A stretch of 64,000 nucleotides of DNA from Spirometra erinaceieuropaei (Eukaryota; Platyhelminthes; Cestoda; Diphyllobothriidea; Diphyllobothriidae). The notes beneath the pieces were generated by a model, which did not search any database, was not told where the DNA came from, and worked only from the letters and a program-made list of their open reading frames with translations. The position numbers were made by a program, and so were the translations under genes. Shown here piece after piece: positions 47,083 through 58,621 of the stretch; the first letter of the stretch is position 1; every line of letters begins with the position of its first letter. The DNA lies in the NCBI GenBank assembly GCA_902702965.1, contig CACRXP010000189.1, forward strand, positions 965,466-1,029,465, written 5' to 3'.

Positions 47083-47203
47083 ATTTCGTGGCCGTACCCG
47101 CTGGAGTTAGGGATTAGGGGGATAGGGTTTGGGGCTGGAGATTTGGGGTTAGGCGGGGGCTTGTCTACTGCAGGTACGGCTACGAAATAAGATCCGACCG
47201 AGA
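47083..47203. mobile_element. Small inverted-repeat element R3-b with G-rich core
   Basis: Ends AAGATCATATTTCGTGGCCG (47086) and CGGCTACGAAATAAGATCCG (about 47178-47197) are inverse complements over about 25 bp. The 50-bp core is a G-rich TTAGGG-like tract (GTTAGGGATTAGGGGG, then ATAGGGTTTGGGG) on the plus strand, with at least five runs of three or more G, so it can form a G-quadruplex. Same architecture as R3-a. Confidence 0.6.
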
Positions 47204-48149
47204 AATCTCAGGTTTTGCTACTAGGCAACCTAGAACTCCTGTAGTTATGCGTATTCGCAATGCTCGGGGTCAGGATTCCCAACAAGCGCACTTGCAATCT
47301 ACTCTTCAGCTGGAGAGTAGAAATGATCGTGCCAGGTGTATAAGACGGCGCCTGAGTGTGCTTACCTCGTTTAACAAACTTTGAAAGCGAGTTAGTGTAA
47401 GAAATGCGATACAGCTCAAGACCGGAAGACTGGAACGGGACTGCATCACTCGATGTGTGTATCAGCGGATTTGGGTAAACTAATTACATGCAGAAGGCTT
47501 TCACTGAGGATCGGAGCATCGCATTTGGTATTGTTGCTTGCGATGAACCCTTATAGCTGCGCCTTTATTCACTCGGTATTATCCCATCCATGTGCCAAGG
47601 ACTTATACTTTTTCAACCACCATTTGAAATATACGACATTGACATTAACGTCTTCCAACATCAGAAACTACCTTACACCAAACATGAGCTAATTTGAATT
47701 TGATTGTGAATGACAGAAGAGAAACTTTGTACCATCGAGTTCACGCGTGCATCCATCGACGAAGCGATCTCGACCAGCCTTGTCAGCCCATGTCTCCCCA
47801 AAAGCTCTTTGTACAATAAGGTGAGGTTTATTCCATTTCGACGTCGTGTTACTCATGGCTTATTTCTTTCACAGAGCCTCAGATCACAACAGTTCTTCGC
47901 GCGCAATAAACGCTGATAACATAAAAAAATATATCCCGCTCGCTAACCGAGTACTTATTCCGACGGTCCTTCCAACCCCCTCTCCAACCCCTCTCTTCTG
48001 AACATGTACCCCAATCGATACAATTGACCTCGCAGCTAGATCATGGGCAGCTGTGTGCCCTTAATAGGGAGGAGGACGATTCCAGTAACTGTTGGGAAGC
48101 GTATTCTACTTGAATAAGATAGTCTAGTAAAAAAACATATTTTTTCTAC
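47204..48149. other. No gene recognised
   Basis: Two short frames (47453-47692, 47710-47916), unrecognised. Confidence 0.35.
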
Positions 48150-49135
48150 TTGCAGTAGATGAACATGCTTATGGAATCGCAACTGAAATACCGAAATGCG
48201 TTTTCGTTTCGAAAGGATTAATTAAGTGGCGTCTTAAAACTGGTCAGCCTGCAACATAATTCTATAATATTTCAGTTACCACAGGATGCCCGCTTTCGAA
48301 TGAACTTCCTTCTGGTTACAAGCAAAAGCAACACTGTAAAATATGACTACTTAAGTAGCATGATTTTTTCTCGTTTGTTTTCGATGCCCCTAAATGTCCG
48401 GTTATATTTCATGACAAACATACAAAAATATCCATTTTTGCTCATTTTGTAGACGAGTATGTCTTCTTGTAATCTTATATAAGAAGGAAGGGCATAATTT
48501 GGTTTTCAAAAATTTTTCCAATTTCCGAATAATTTTGAACCCGCACTACCGTTACATTCGGATTCAGGGTTTCCAAACTACAAGCCGCATATTTTCCGCG
48601 TACGGAAAATGCACATTTATCTACGGTTATTAACGCGGACTGTATTGAGTTCATAAAATTTAGCAGTGGATATGATCTATATTGTTAACTTTACCAGCCG
48701 CGTTGGTAAGTGCAGAGATAAGACAATTTGTGAACAGCCATTTCACGGTTTTTAAAGGTCCCACAATTTAAAACTATATTAAAGCTGAATTATTTCCCTC
48801 CTTCGAGTATAAAATTAGAAGAAAATGTAATTCTCTACCGAATGAGCAAAATAATGAAATTTTTTATGGATGTTCTCCATGAAATGGACATTTAGGAGCA
48901 CCGAAAATCAATAAGAAAAATTCACGCTAAATTCGTAGTCATTTTTTCCAGTGTAGAATTTGCATGCAGCCGGAAGGTAGTTCTTTCGAAAGCCGGAATC
49001 CTGTGGTACCTGAGATATTATACGATTATGTTACAGGCTGACCAGTTTTACAAGGCTAGTTAACTAATCTTTTCGAAACGAAAACGCATTTCGGAATTTC
49101 AGTTGCCATTTCATGCATTAGCCCACCTACTGTAC
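48150..49135. repeat. R2 copy e: near-complete palindromic repeat
   Basis: Left arm: CCGAAATGCGTTTTCGTTTC, AAAGGATTAATTAAGTGG, CAGCCTGCAACATAATTC. Right arm: GATTATGTTACAGGCTGACC, TAACTAATCTTTTCGAAACG, AAAACGCATTTCGGAATTTC and the end CATTTCATGCATTAGCCCAC. The arms are inverse complements, with the same inner blocks as copies c and d. Confidence 0.75.
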
Positions 49136-51654
49136 GTGTGCTATTGTAACGCTCTCTCTTATTAAACACAACCCACATTTTTTCCTGCTTTCTATTACAC
49201 TTTCCACATATGCAACGCTTGTGAACTGGGTACGTCCCTGCCCTGAACGGTGTGGATTTCCGAATGATGCTTATTCGTGAGTTTATTCACTGCCCTTCGA
49301 ATTCACGTCCTTTGGGTGCATCATTTAGCCTTTCCAGAACTGATGCAAAGGAGCTGTCTGTTTGTTTTGGTGAGGAAAGTAAGCTATTCAGCACAGGGTA
49401 TTCTTCAGGAGAGGGAACGTCTGTGAGTTGGGTTATTAACGTCACCGCTAATATTCCCTAACAGCGTCGATCTGACTTCACCTCTAAGTTCTCTCTAAAG
49501 GGCATTGTGATGTATGTATGGATATCTTTGAAATCTCTGCTACACAAACCAACGTAATCACCCACTTAGATGCTGCAGATCAGTCACATACGTCGATAAA
49601 ATTCATGTTTGTGGTGGACACGGCAAGTTCACTGTTTTACTTCTATGCCCTCCTGAACGAAGGATCTGACGCTGGAGCTTAAGAAAGCGCTTGTTGCAAG
49701 AAATGCTGGTCTCGACAACATACGAACCATATCAGCTTCGAACAATCCAAGAGAAAGCCAGTTTAGTCCATTTTCCGATGCAATGGAATATAAACTTTTC
49801 CGTTGGGAATTTATAAAGGATTCGGGATCCGCCTTGTGGAACAGGGATACTGACACATTTATTGTAAAGAACATTATATACGCTGACAGCAAGAAAGAAA
49901 ACCTTATTCCTAAATGTTTTCGTTGAAGAAGACCAGACGAGTGAGTTTCCTAGCAAACGCCTTGAACAAGCTGTTTAACAGATCCTCCTAATAGTAATGG
50001 TTCAAGGATTATCTTCAACCGTTTTCAGTCCGAATATACACGGATATGATGGGGATATGTTGCCTGATCGAACCGCCTCTATTTGCATCAATCCCATCGA
50101 GAAAGCCACATAGTTCTTATGATCCGGCGTCACTTTGAATGAATGCAAGAACAATTCCCGAAATTGGCGATAAGAAGCGCAATTTGGCCTGTGCGTGCGC
50201 CTTCTCGCAAATATTGTCAATTCTGTGTGTCATTTGGGTTCAAACGATGCCTTCAATGTGACTAACAAGGTCCCACCGACCTATCCTAATCCGTCCAGAC
50301 AGCACATTCTCTAAGAGCAGAAGCGGTCACAATCGGGTTACGCGAGTCCGTCATGCGAACACAGAAAACGTTTGTGTAGTCCTCGCATTTACCACAGCCA
50401 AGGACCAATTAATCAACAAACTTCGTGCATCTTTCTCCGCGCTAGCATGGCTCTTCTTAACCCTTACCCCGCTCACGCTAACCGTGATCGCTTTAAATAG
50501 ACAGATACTCATTGAATCCCCCCATGTTTCGCACATTCCATTTGCGTGAAAAGATTGACTTTACTTGATTTATCATCTTACCCACGCAATTGCCTGATGA
50601 AAACATATCGTAAAGCAGACGTCCGCTGTTCGAATAGACTATTCGTTACTTCCATGGGAGGTATAACAGTTTTAAAAGTAATGTTATCTAAAGTAGCACT
50701 GAAGAATACATAAAGAAAGTGTGGATTAAGTCGGAGGGCGTTGCCCCAAATGATATTTATTCGGATTTATGAAAGAACTTCTTCTATAAATAGCCAACAC
50801 ATAGCGGGCCCTTAAACTTTTCGCGATCACTACGTTTTCCACTCAGAAGTCCAACACTAGCTAAGTGAAATTTATGTCTAAAGAAACTTACAAAAGTCCA
50901 ATCAGTGATTTGGGATTTTAGGTAAGATTAAAAATACAGGATATCAAATGCGAGGACGAAGTCAGGAGTCCCAATAAAATTGGTTTTTTCTGCCTCGGGG
51001 AATTTTCGCCGAGTCCAGCAATTTGTCCGACAAATACTATGTGATTTGAAAATACTGAAAAATTTATCAACTCGCTTTCAAAAATTAAAAGTAACTGCCA
51101 CTTCTGCCATGTTTTTTAGAATATATGAATACTTGGCAAGGGACGTAAACTTCTTTATAATTCTTTTATACTTCTTCTGAAGTATACCTCTAAGCACATA
51201 AATCTAATAACAAAATCACAAAGTAAAAAATGAGCTTAATTTTTATAAATGATTTCAAATGCGGTCATAATGCTTCTAAAACAGTCGCCATTATTAACAG
51301 AGCACGACATATTTAAGCGTCTGTTGTGTTTCTGAAATCGGCTTGTACTTTCTAAACAAGTCAACGAACAAGAGGATAATACTAGTTGTCTGCACATTTG
51401 AAGCCTTGATAACTTTATAGATATTTGGTCGAAATATCAGGATAAAGTAGTACAGCTTCACCGTTCTGTAATGCACGGTTAACAGAGCAAACACTTCGCT
51501 GGTGGTTTGTCGAACTTCTACGACAAGCTAGCAAAGACGTAAGCTTTCGTAAAATTCACTGTGCATTTTACCAGCGATGCGAATATTTTCATGCATATGG
51601 AGATAACGGCCCTCGGTAATGTATGTAAATTATTCGTAACTTTATAATTCCGGT
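49136..51654. other. No gene recognised
   Basis: 2.5 kb with only short unrecognised frames (49252-49461, 49629-49892, 50980-51180). Confidence 0.4.
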
Positions 51655-52520
51655 GAACATGCTCTCTCCGGTATTGTTAATTAAGTATTTAAATGTTTTT
51701 TGAACTCGAAAACCACATATGTGTGGTTTGCATATTAATTAGCATGCAGAATAATCAAAAGATTTTTTTGATCACTGCAGGATGCCGGTATTCGGACAGA
51801 TGTTTTTTATCGGTCGCCTGCTTCAACAACATTCGGTAAAAATTGGCCATTGAATTATTGTGAATTTTTCCTTAGTTTTCTTATACTCTTATATACTCAA
51901 ATATATTTACACACATAATGCTCTTTTTGCCCAGTTGTTGCCAAATTAATTCCGTTCTAAATTTTATACTTGAAAGCGGAGTATTTTAGACCCTAAAATC
52001 TTTTCTACGACATTCTTAAGACTGCAAAATATGCAATCAAACAGCATCGCATCAGCCCAATGATGTTGCTAATAATGGGAACAAAGTGGTCCATGTCTTT
52101 TGCAATTTTTTGAGTCCAATATGATATATTTTCAATAGTGCCTAGAAATATACGATTTTCCTTCCACGGAGTATGTACAACTTCTTGTCTGTAAGTTCAA
52201 AGCGCAATCATAACCGCACGTCGTGCTCAAACCTAGTCGGAATCGAAAAGTTGAAAGTTCTGCCAAATGCTTTTGCGAATTTGCGATGTGATTTGGATTT
52301 AAAAAAAAACAAAAATTAACGATAAAAATACGGTTTACTCAAATAGTCATTTTTTAAATGTAGTTTTTCAGGCTGCCAGGACAAAGTTCTTTCAAAAGTC
52401 AGCAGCTTAGCGTGTCCAAAATATCTTAGAGTTTTGCTTTGGGATAACTAAAATCCCAAATCTACTTAAGAAGGCTCTTTGAAAATAAACGTCATCCTAG
52501 AGCTTTACTTAACATTTCTT
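51655..52520. repeat. R2 copy f: diverged palindromic repeat
   Basis: Left arm with CACTGCAGGATGCCGGTATT and a CGGTCGCCTGCTTCAACAAC block. Right arm with TTTTTCAGGCTGCCAGGACA, TTCTTTCAAAAGTCAGCAGC and a terminal ACTTAACATTTCTTGCGAAA. Older than copies c, d and e. Confidence 0.55.
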
Positions 52521-54606
52521 GCGAAAGTGGAATGGAAAACCCCCTGTCCACTCTGTCGATCTTTAGAAACCTCCTTATTTCACTGAATTAAAAAGATTTT
52601 TAATGCATTCAAATTCAACTGCGAGAGTGAAAATATTGAACAGACGCGGAATTACTTAATACAAGTTATAGGACACACTGTATCTGTACAGTCATAATGA
52701 ATTTACGGTAAGACACATTCAAGTTAATAAGTCCGCATTTTGCTGATCGCGCCCAAAATTCTAGCCACAGTTCTTAAACTAGTCAGTTGTGCACCCTTAC
52801 CTCTAATTCGTACGGCCAGACCATTTGTCTCACGTTGGTGGTTTAAGCACCTTGTCCTGAAACCTAAGCGTTTCTAAAATGTTCTGGACTGGACTCATAA
52901 TACTCCTCCGGACGCCTGCCTTCCTGAAAGGTCTAATCTTGATATGCTTGTATGTATAATTCCGACATGGAGAAAGGAGGAACAAAGGGCTCAGGTCGAA
53001 CACAAATGACGCTTTCAATTTACACTCAATTCGCAGCACCAGAAGCATCGCTAAAAACTTTGATCCAAAATTTTAATTGTATTACGATTTAATTAACCCG
53101 ATTCCGATCTTGTTTGTTTAGGATAAAGTAAGTTCGTTAGGTCACTGTTTTTTGGAGATTTAGAGTACTGAGGCAGGTCTTAAGAGCGTAACTGTCCGAT
53201 GAGTCATTAACGGACATTCTGTTGATTTAGCTTACTATTACGGCTGTCCTTCCAAAGCTGGGCGATCAGTTTCCCTTGTTTTGCAACATAGGGGCCAATG
53301 TCTGTTGGATTTGTTAAGTAACAAACGCTTCTTCTGACTCAATGCGCCAATTATGCCTCCGTGTGCTCTTAACCTCGGTTTTCTACGAACACATGCAAAG
53401 TCAATTTTCTCAGAAACTAACGACCGATGCGGTGAGAGAGGAATAGAAAATCATTCCAGAAGTGGCCGACTTTTGTGTACACATAAACTACGTGCCCAAA
53501 CGCATTAAATATTGACAAGAATGAGCCGATGCGATTCAAAATTGACAAGCAAATTTGTGTGAGACTGTAGAGCAGATGTGGAGTGAGTCTAAATTTGTAC
53601 TGCATGGGTAATTTTGATGCCCATACTCCCGTTCGCTGTATACATTCCCCTGAAGAAATCAGCACTGGACTGTGTTCTAATTTATTTCGCGACAGCTATA
53701 AAATTTCACCTGTATTTTATGGAAAGGACGAATAAAAAAATTCTATTTTGCGCATTTTGATAGAATAGAATTTTTTATAACAAATCTATTTGCAGGAATG
53801 TTATGATACTGAGGAACTGAAGTTGCTTGTTTTCGTGTTTTTAACTGTTGAGGGGAATGTTTTCAACACACTCCAAATCTCTGGCGACAGTGTGTGAGTA
53901 TCAGGAAGACTGTTTCTGAGATATGCAAAATTATACAATTGTGTCGCAAAAACAAATCATTTCGGAAACCGAACATATTGTTAAAGCATTGGTAAACTTC
54001 AAAACCCGCGTACATCTCACACGTTAGCAATTAGAGTAGGCCGCAAATTTTACGACGCAAGTGAAATAATAAAAAAATTACTGTAGACTGTTATTTATGG
54101 TATATTATAGACGACTCGGATGGGTAAAGCGTTGGCTGTACGCAAAGCAAAATGGCTGGTCTCAGTAGGCCATCTTACGTAAGTGCTTGAATTGAGCGTT
54201 TCTGTCTGGACGAATTTAAAAAGCGACCCTTAATTGGTATTTTACCAAATGTACCATTAAACTTTACGCAAGAGTGGCTCACCTTGACAGAGATTAAACA
54301 AGGCTCCCTGTTTTCGCAGAAATTCCAGGCGCATTGTAGCGTGAAGGGAAAACACCTGCATCGTGTTCAGGTAAGAGCTGGAAAAAAAACAAGTTAGCAT
54401 ATAAGATACTGATCACTGTCTTCCTCAAAAGGTAAATCGATCTCCGACAGCGGCCACAATGAACACTGTTTATCTGTCTGTGGGAAATCACTAAAACTTG
54501 ATCTAATTGATTTCTAGTTAGCTGAGGGTACGTCCCTCTCGTAAAGTTTTATCGTTCTTGTGAGGATACACGTACAAACAGCCAAGTAGTCTGCATATAG
54601 AAATTT
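52521..54606. other. No gene recognised
   Basis: 2 kb. Minus-strand frames 52830-53048 and 53417-53665 have no recognisable domain. Confidence 0.4.
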
Positions 54607-55620
54607 GAACTAAGACTATTGGGGGAGTACAAACCAAAGTTTTTGCCATGCTACGTCAATGACACCTTTGTAATCGTCGACCGGGATAAAATCAACCACT
54701 GTGCAAAACTACTGAACTCATTCATTCCCGAACTACAGTTTACGATGGAAGAGGGAATAGGGGACAAACTTCGATTCTTGGATGTTCTCGTCTGCCGCCA
54801 ACCAGACGGCAAACGGGCGACGTCAGTCTACAGAAAACCGACGAACGCACTGCAAATGCTCAGTTACAACAGCAAACACCCACTGCAACACAAACGGAGC
54901 TGTGTGCGCAAGCTATGTCGACGGGTGGAAATTCATTGCAGCATGCCAGTCGCCAAATCGGACGAGTAAAGGTCCTTCACTTCAGAGCCAACGGCTATCC
55001 GCGGGAATTCATTGATCGGAGCTGAAGGCAGCCAAAGAAACCGAATAAAAAGCATAGTCAGTCAAACTCGTGACGGAGCATTCCGTACATTAAAGGGGTC
55101 TCCCTCGCGCCACTCGGAATAGGTGTTGCCCACAGGTCTGACTCAACAATCCTCCGGCAATTGACGCGGCCAAAACATCCGATCCCTAAGTCGGCCGTTG
55201 TCTACCGACTTCAATTCAACTGCAGAAGGTACAACTACGTTGGGGAAACTGGCTGACGCTGCAAACGCGAATGAACGAGCATAAGTTGGCCGCAAGAAGA
55301 ATGGACCCAAAGTCGAAGGTAGCAACCCATGCCGCGCCTTCAACTTTGACGCCGTTGGGATTGTGGGGGCGGGGCGGTGATCATACAGCAAGTGCAAGAA
55401 GCCTGGATATCCACCAATTGCCCTGTCAACTGCCACATCAATTTGCTTCTCCCATTTGACTTTACGAACCTTCTTAACAGGGAACAGTCACGGCGCGGGA
55501 CAATTGGGGCCGTCAGTCATCTCCGCGGCCGACGAGGGCGATTCAGGTCACGGTGACATATGAGTCGGATGCAGCCACACAGGAGGCAGTGTCGGATCAC
55601 GCACTGAACAAAAGGGATTT
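54607..55620 (+). pseudogene. Penelope-like element F: RT palm, linker and GIY-YIG
   Basis: Open from 54607 to a stop at 54967-54969. It reads ELRLLGEYKPKFLPCYVNDT, where the catalytic YVDD has become YVND, then LQFTMEEG, KLRFLDVLVCRQPDGKRATS, VYRKPTNALQMLSYNSKHPL and QHKRSCVRKLCRR. The linker follows in another frame (RANGYPREFIDRS, then RSDSTILRQLTRPKHP). The nuclease near 55195 reads VVYRLQFNCRRYNYVGETG, then a stop, and continues MNEHKLAARRMDPKSKVATH in a third frame. Separate lineage from A/E and B/C. It is followed by its own hammerhead-like 3' end. Non-functional. Confidence 0.87.
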
Positions 55621-55635
55621 GTGCGCAGGACTATC

Positions 55636-55682
55636 TAGTCTCTGAAAATGGGTAGACGAATAAACTACTCGAAACGTCGGAT
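55636..55682 (+). ncRNA. Hammerhead-ribozyme-like motif H12 (PLE copy F 3' end)
   Basis: GUCU, core CUGAAAA (55642-55648, position 8 is A), an extra U, stem II GGGUAG paired with CUACUC (6 bp) around a 9-base loop, GAAAC (55671-55675), GUC (55676-55678), then GGAUC. Helix III is the palindrome ACGU, and GGAU can pair with GUCU for helix I. Stem II differs completely in sequence from other copies but pairs equally well. This is good evidence for structure. Confidence 0.75.
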
Positions 55683-55854
55683 CTCCAACAAACCAATCCC
55701 AGTGAACGCCATTTCTTATTTTTATATGCCACCTGGGGATCGCATTTTCACTACTATTGTTTAGACTGAAGTAAATATGCCCCCGCATGTAGTCGGATCA
55801 CTAGTTATCTATGTGTGCATGTGTGTCGCTTACTTCAGTTACTATTGTCTGCCC

Positions 55855-56325
55855 CATACGCGCCACGTAGTAGATACGCTGGATCAACACGGGGCCATGT
55901 TAGATTTTGGCGGACGCTATCGGACTGTTCACTATAATGAATGCCAACATTTAGGGGTGCGGTGGCAGACCCGGTTGCCGGTAGCCGTCGCGCAGACTGG
56001 GACACCTTCCGCCCCCTCCCATTGTTTCTGTTGGTCAAAAGCCGGATCATTAGCTGTGTGGACGAGGGGGTGTGAAGTGGAGCGCCAAGGTGCGGGCTCT
56101 ACCGTGCCATCCACCCGCACCCTCCCCCGCCTCCGCGCTTCTTGCCTCTGTCTTTACACTGGGTTCAGGTGGGGAACGGGAATGAGGGAGTGCAGTAGAT
56201 GCCGCGCAAGTCTACTATCACTATAAACTGATTCACGCACAAGTCACCGTCCCTGCTCTCATCTTGCAGTGGAGCGCACGGTGGACATCGTCGAACTCGA
56301 CGGTCGGACTGCCAGTTATTAATGT
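55855..56325 (+). repeat. Dispersed repeat R1, copy e
   Basis: Blocks in order: CCACGTAGTAGATACGCTGG, ATGAATGCCAACATTTAGGG, GTGGAGCGCCAAGGTGCGGG, CCGTGCCATCCACCCGCACC, CAGTAGATGCCGCGCAAG, CACTATAAACTGATTCACGC and GTGGAGCGCACGGTGGACAT. A 149-codon frame (55777-56226) crosses it without a domain. Confidence 0.8.
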
Positions 56326-57204
56326 GCGAAGAAGAATGTCATCTAGCTAAGTTATTATGCCTCTGGCAGCATTCAAATTTCTCTTTGCAACCAGTCAGAC
56401 CTCGTCAAACTGGGCATCGAGATTAAAGAGCAAGAGAGACGACAAAAAGACGTGAAAAAATAAATAAAAAAACAAGTCTGTGCGAAATAGGCTCATAGTA
56501 CCGTATCTGGGCAGTAATGGCCATGTCGATCTCGGCATTCGACCTGTGAAAAATAAAATGATTTCCTGTTAGAAAAGAAGTGGTTTATACTGGATGTCAG
56601 ACAAGAAATAGATGCGCTTTTGTAATCTTTAGCATGAGCGCGAAACCTGTCATTTGCCTGCACAAATGTCTTAAGACCCTGCTTTCTGCCATAGGATTGC
56701 TGCTGATGCGACTGGCATGAAATGTTGGCTGAAATCCTTAGATGGGGACGAAACCCTGTCTCATAATCATCACAATTTTTCGACAGTTCTGTCAGTCCAA
56801 AACGCCGATTCTGGAATTTACGTCTTTCCACGGCAGCAGCTGAATGCATGGAAGCCGAAAACTACTACTTAGGTAGATGCGATGATAGTTTTTGTTTTAC
56901 AAACACCGATTATGATATCCATAAGACCTCGAAATGCAAGTTCAAATAGTAACTTATGTACACATCTATTTATGATCCTGAAGAACTGTGGGACGCGATC
57001 CGTATCCTGTATAATAGATTTCTAAGAGCAAAGAAAAATATATTATATTTTGCAAACTGAATAGGTAGAGCATGAAGTTTTTCAACCCCGGCCCTCAGCG
57101 CAATGGCAGATCGGATTCATATTTTTTCGGGAATTCAAAACTAAAAAAATGAACTTTCAACAGACGGAAAATTTGAAGAGACGTACGCTGCTGCAGACGT
57201 AAAA
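56326..57204. other. No gene recognised
   Basis: A minus-strand frame at 56493-56849 (118 codons) has no recognisable motif. Confidence 0.35.
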
Positions 57205-58031
57205 TATAGAAAGACTTTATTGGTCGACACTTTCTTCATTATTGAAAAGGACAGGCTATCGGGTTTTCAAGACTTGCTTAACAGCATCTTCCCCGACATT
57301 CAGTTTACAAGAGAAGACGAGGAGACGGAGAATCGACCCTTCCCTGAAGTGCTCGTCACGTGCACACCTTATGGTAAACTCAGCAGTACAGTGTACAGAA
57401 AGGTAACCAATGCAACCGAGGTCCTCAACTATCACTCATTGGTGCACAAACGGGGCTGTGTGAGGGCGCTTTTCGACCGGGTAAAAACGCCCTGACCAAT
57501 TAACAAAGAACGGCTACCAAAATAGTTTCATCAGCCGCTGCGTATGCACGCACCCACGATGGACAAACGGAAGAGAGACACAAACAATTCGGCACTCCCT
57601 ACCGTACATAAAGAATGTTTCCGAGGCCACAGACCTAGGCGTGAGCATCGCTCATCATCCAGCGGCTACCATACGTAGCAGAATCCTGGGAATAAAGGAT
57701 CGACTGGACGCAGGTGAGAAGTCGGGCGTAGTCTATCAAATCCCGTGCCACAACTTTCCTTGCCACTACAGAGACCAAAAAGGACGACATCTCAGCTCAC
57801 AAATACTTCAGCACATACGGGCCGTTCGGAGAGGTGATCCGCTATCTCAAGTCGCACTCACATGCTGGAGGAAGGCCATCAGTTCGACTTCGCCAACACA
57901 CGGATATTAGCGCGAGCCGGCAACAAGATGGAGCGAGAACTGTTGGAGGAGGCGTGTGTGTCGGACACCAACTCTATCAATAGACACACTGATTTGCCTG
58001 CGTGTTATCACGCACTCCGTCCACGCAGCTA
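57205..58031 (+). pseudogene. Penelope-like element G: RT palm end, GIY-YIG, C-terminus
   Basis: 57220-57495: VDTFFIIEKDRLSGFQDLLN (relic of the YVDDTF box, one Asp and the Tyr lost), FPDIQFTREDEETENRPFPE, STVYRKVTNATEVLNYHS, VHKRGCVRALFDRV. After a broken linker, 57641-57910 holds the nuclease: RLDAGEKSGVVYQIPCHN, CHYRDQKGRHLSSQILQHIR, AVRRGDPLSQVAL. YIG has become YRD and EH has become QH. The C-terminus NKMERELLEEACVSDTNSIN, then RHTDLPACYHALR, ends near 58031. A fourth PLE lineage. Its 3' UTR and motif H13 follow. Confidence 0.85.
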
Positions 58032-58186
58032 GGTGGCCCAGCTCACATCGTCGCGAAGTACAAACGGCGCCACCACGCTGGGGGACCATTGTGGGCCAGG
58101 CAGCACAAATAAGACTTAGCCAAGGACGTAGCTTCACCCACATCACATCTCAACGATTTAAATGTTTACACGTTGCTGCACTCCGG

Positions 58187-58230
58187 CAGTCTCTGATAAC
58201 GAACTCCAGTTCGAATTCGAAAGTTAAGGT
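58187..58230 (+). ncRNA. Hammerhead-ribozyme-like motif H13 (PLE copy G 3' end)
   Basis: GUCU, core CUGAUAA (58193-58199), a pairing GAAC..GAAUUC stem II region with one mismatch, GAAAG (58219-58223), UUAAGG, then UCAAUAAAACU. It looks like a decayed AGCU-type copy: AGUU now stands where AGCU would be. G8 reads A, so it is probably inactive. Confidence 0.6.
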
Positions 58231-58259
58231 CAATAAAACTATCGTCTGCCTTCGTCTTT

Positions 58260-58534
58260 TATAAAATATATTCGAATGCGCAAGGGGATCGGACTTCCTT
58301 GGGATAAAGGCAAATTAACTGAGTAGCCACGTTTGGCTAGTGCTGTTTTTGCAGGATACCGGAAGCAAACGTGGTCAAAAGTTTGCATCCTGATTTGACT
58401 AAATATCTTAACGTTACGCTGCACCCCTCCTTTGCCTACTCCTACTGTTTATGCATCCTGAGTCCTGTCTCATACATAAATGGATCGTGTTTTTGTGTTC
58501 GACTCAAATGGATGCGCACAGTCGTGTCTTACGC
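58260..58534. other. No recognised feature
   Basis: Unique-looking sequence between PLE copy G and the tandem duplication. Confidence 0.4.
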
Positions 58535-58621
58535 GTTGCACGGTGACACAGCGGTAACTGCGCGCTGACTTAGAAGTGTCACTGGTGTCCAGTGGAATAA
58601 ATCATGTTAAGTCGTTCGGAT

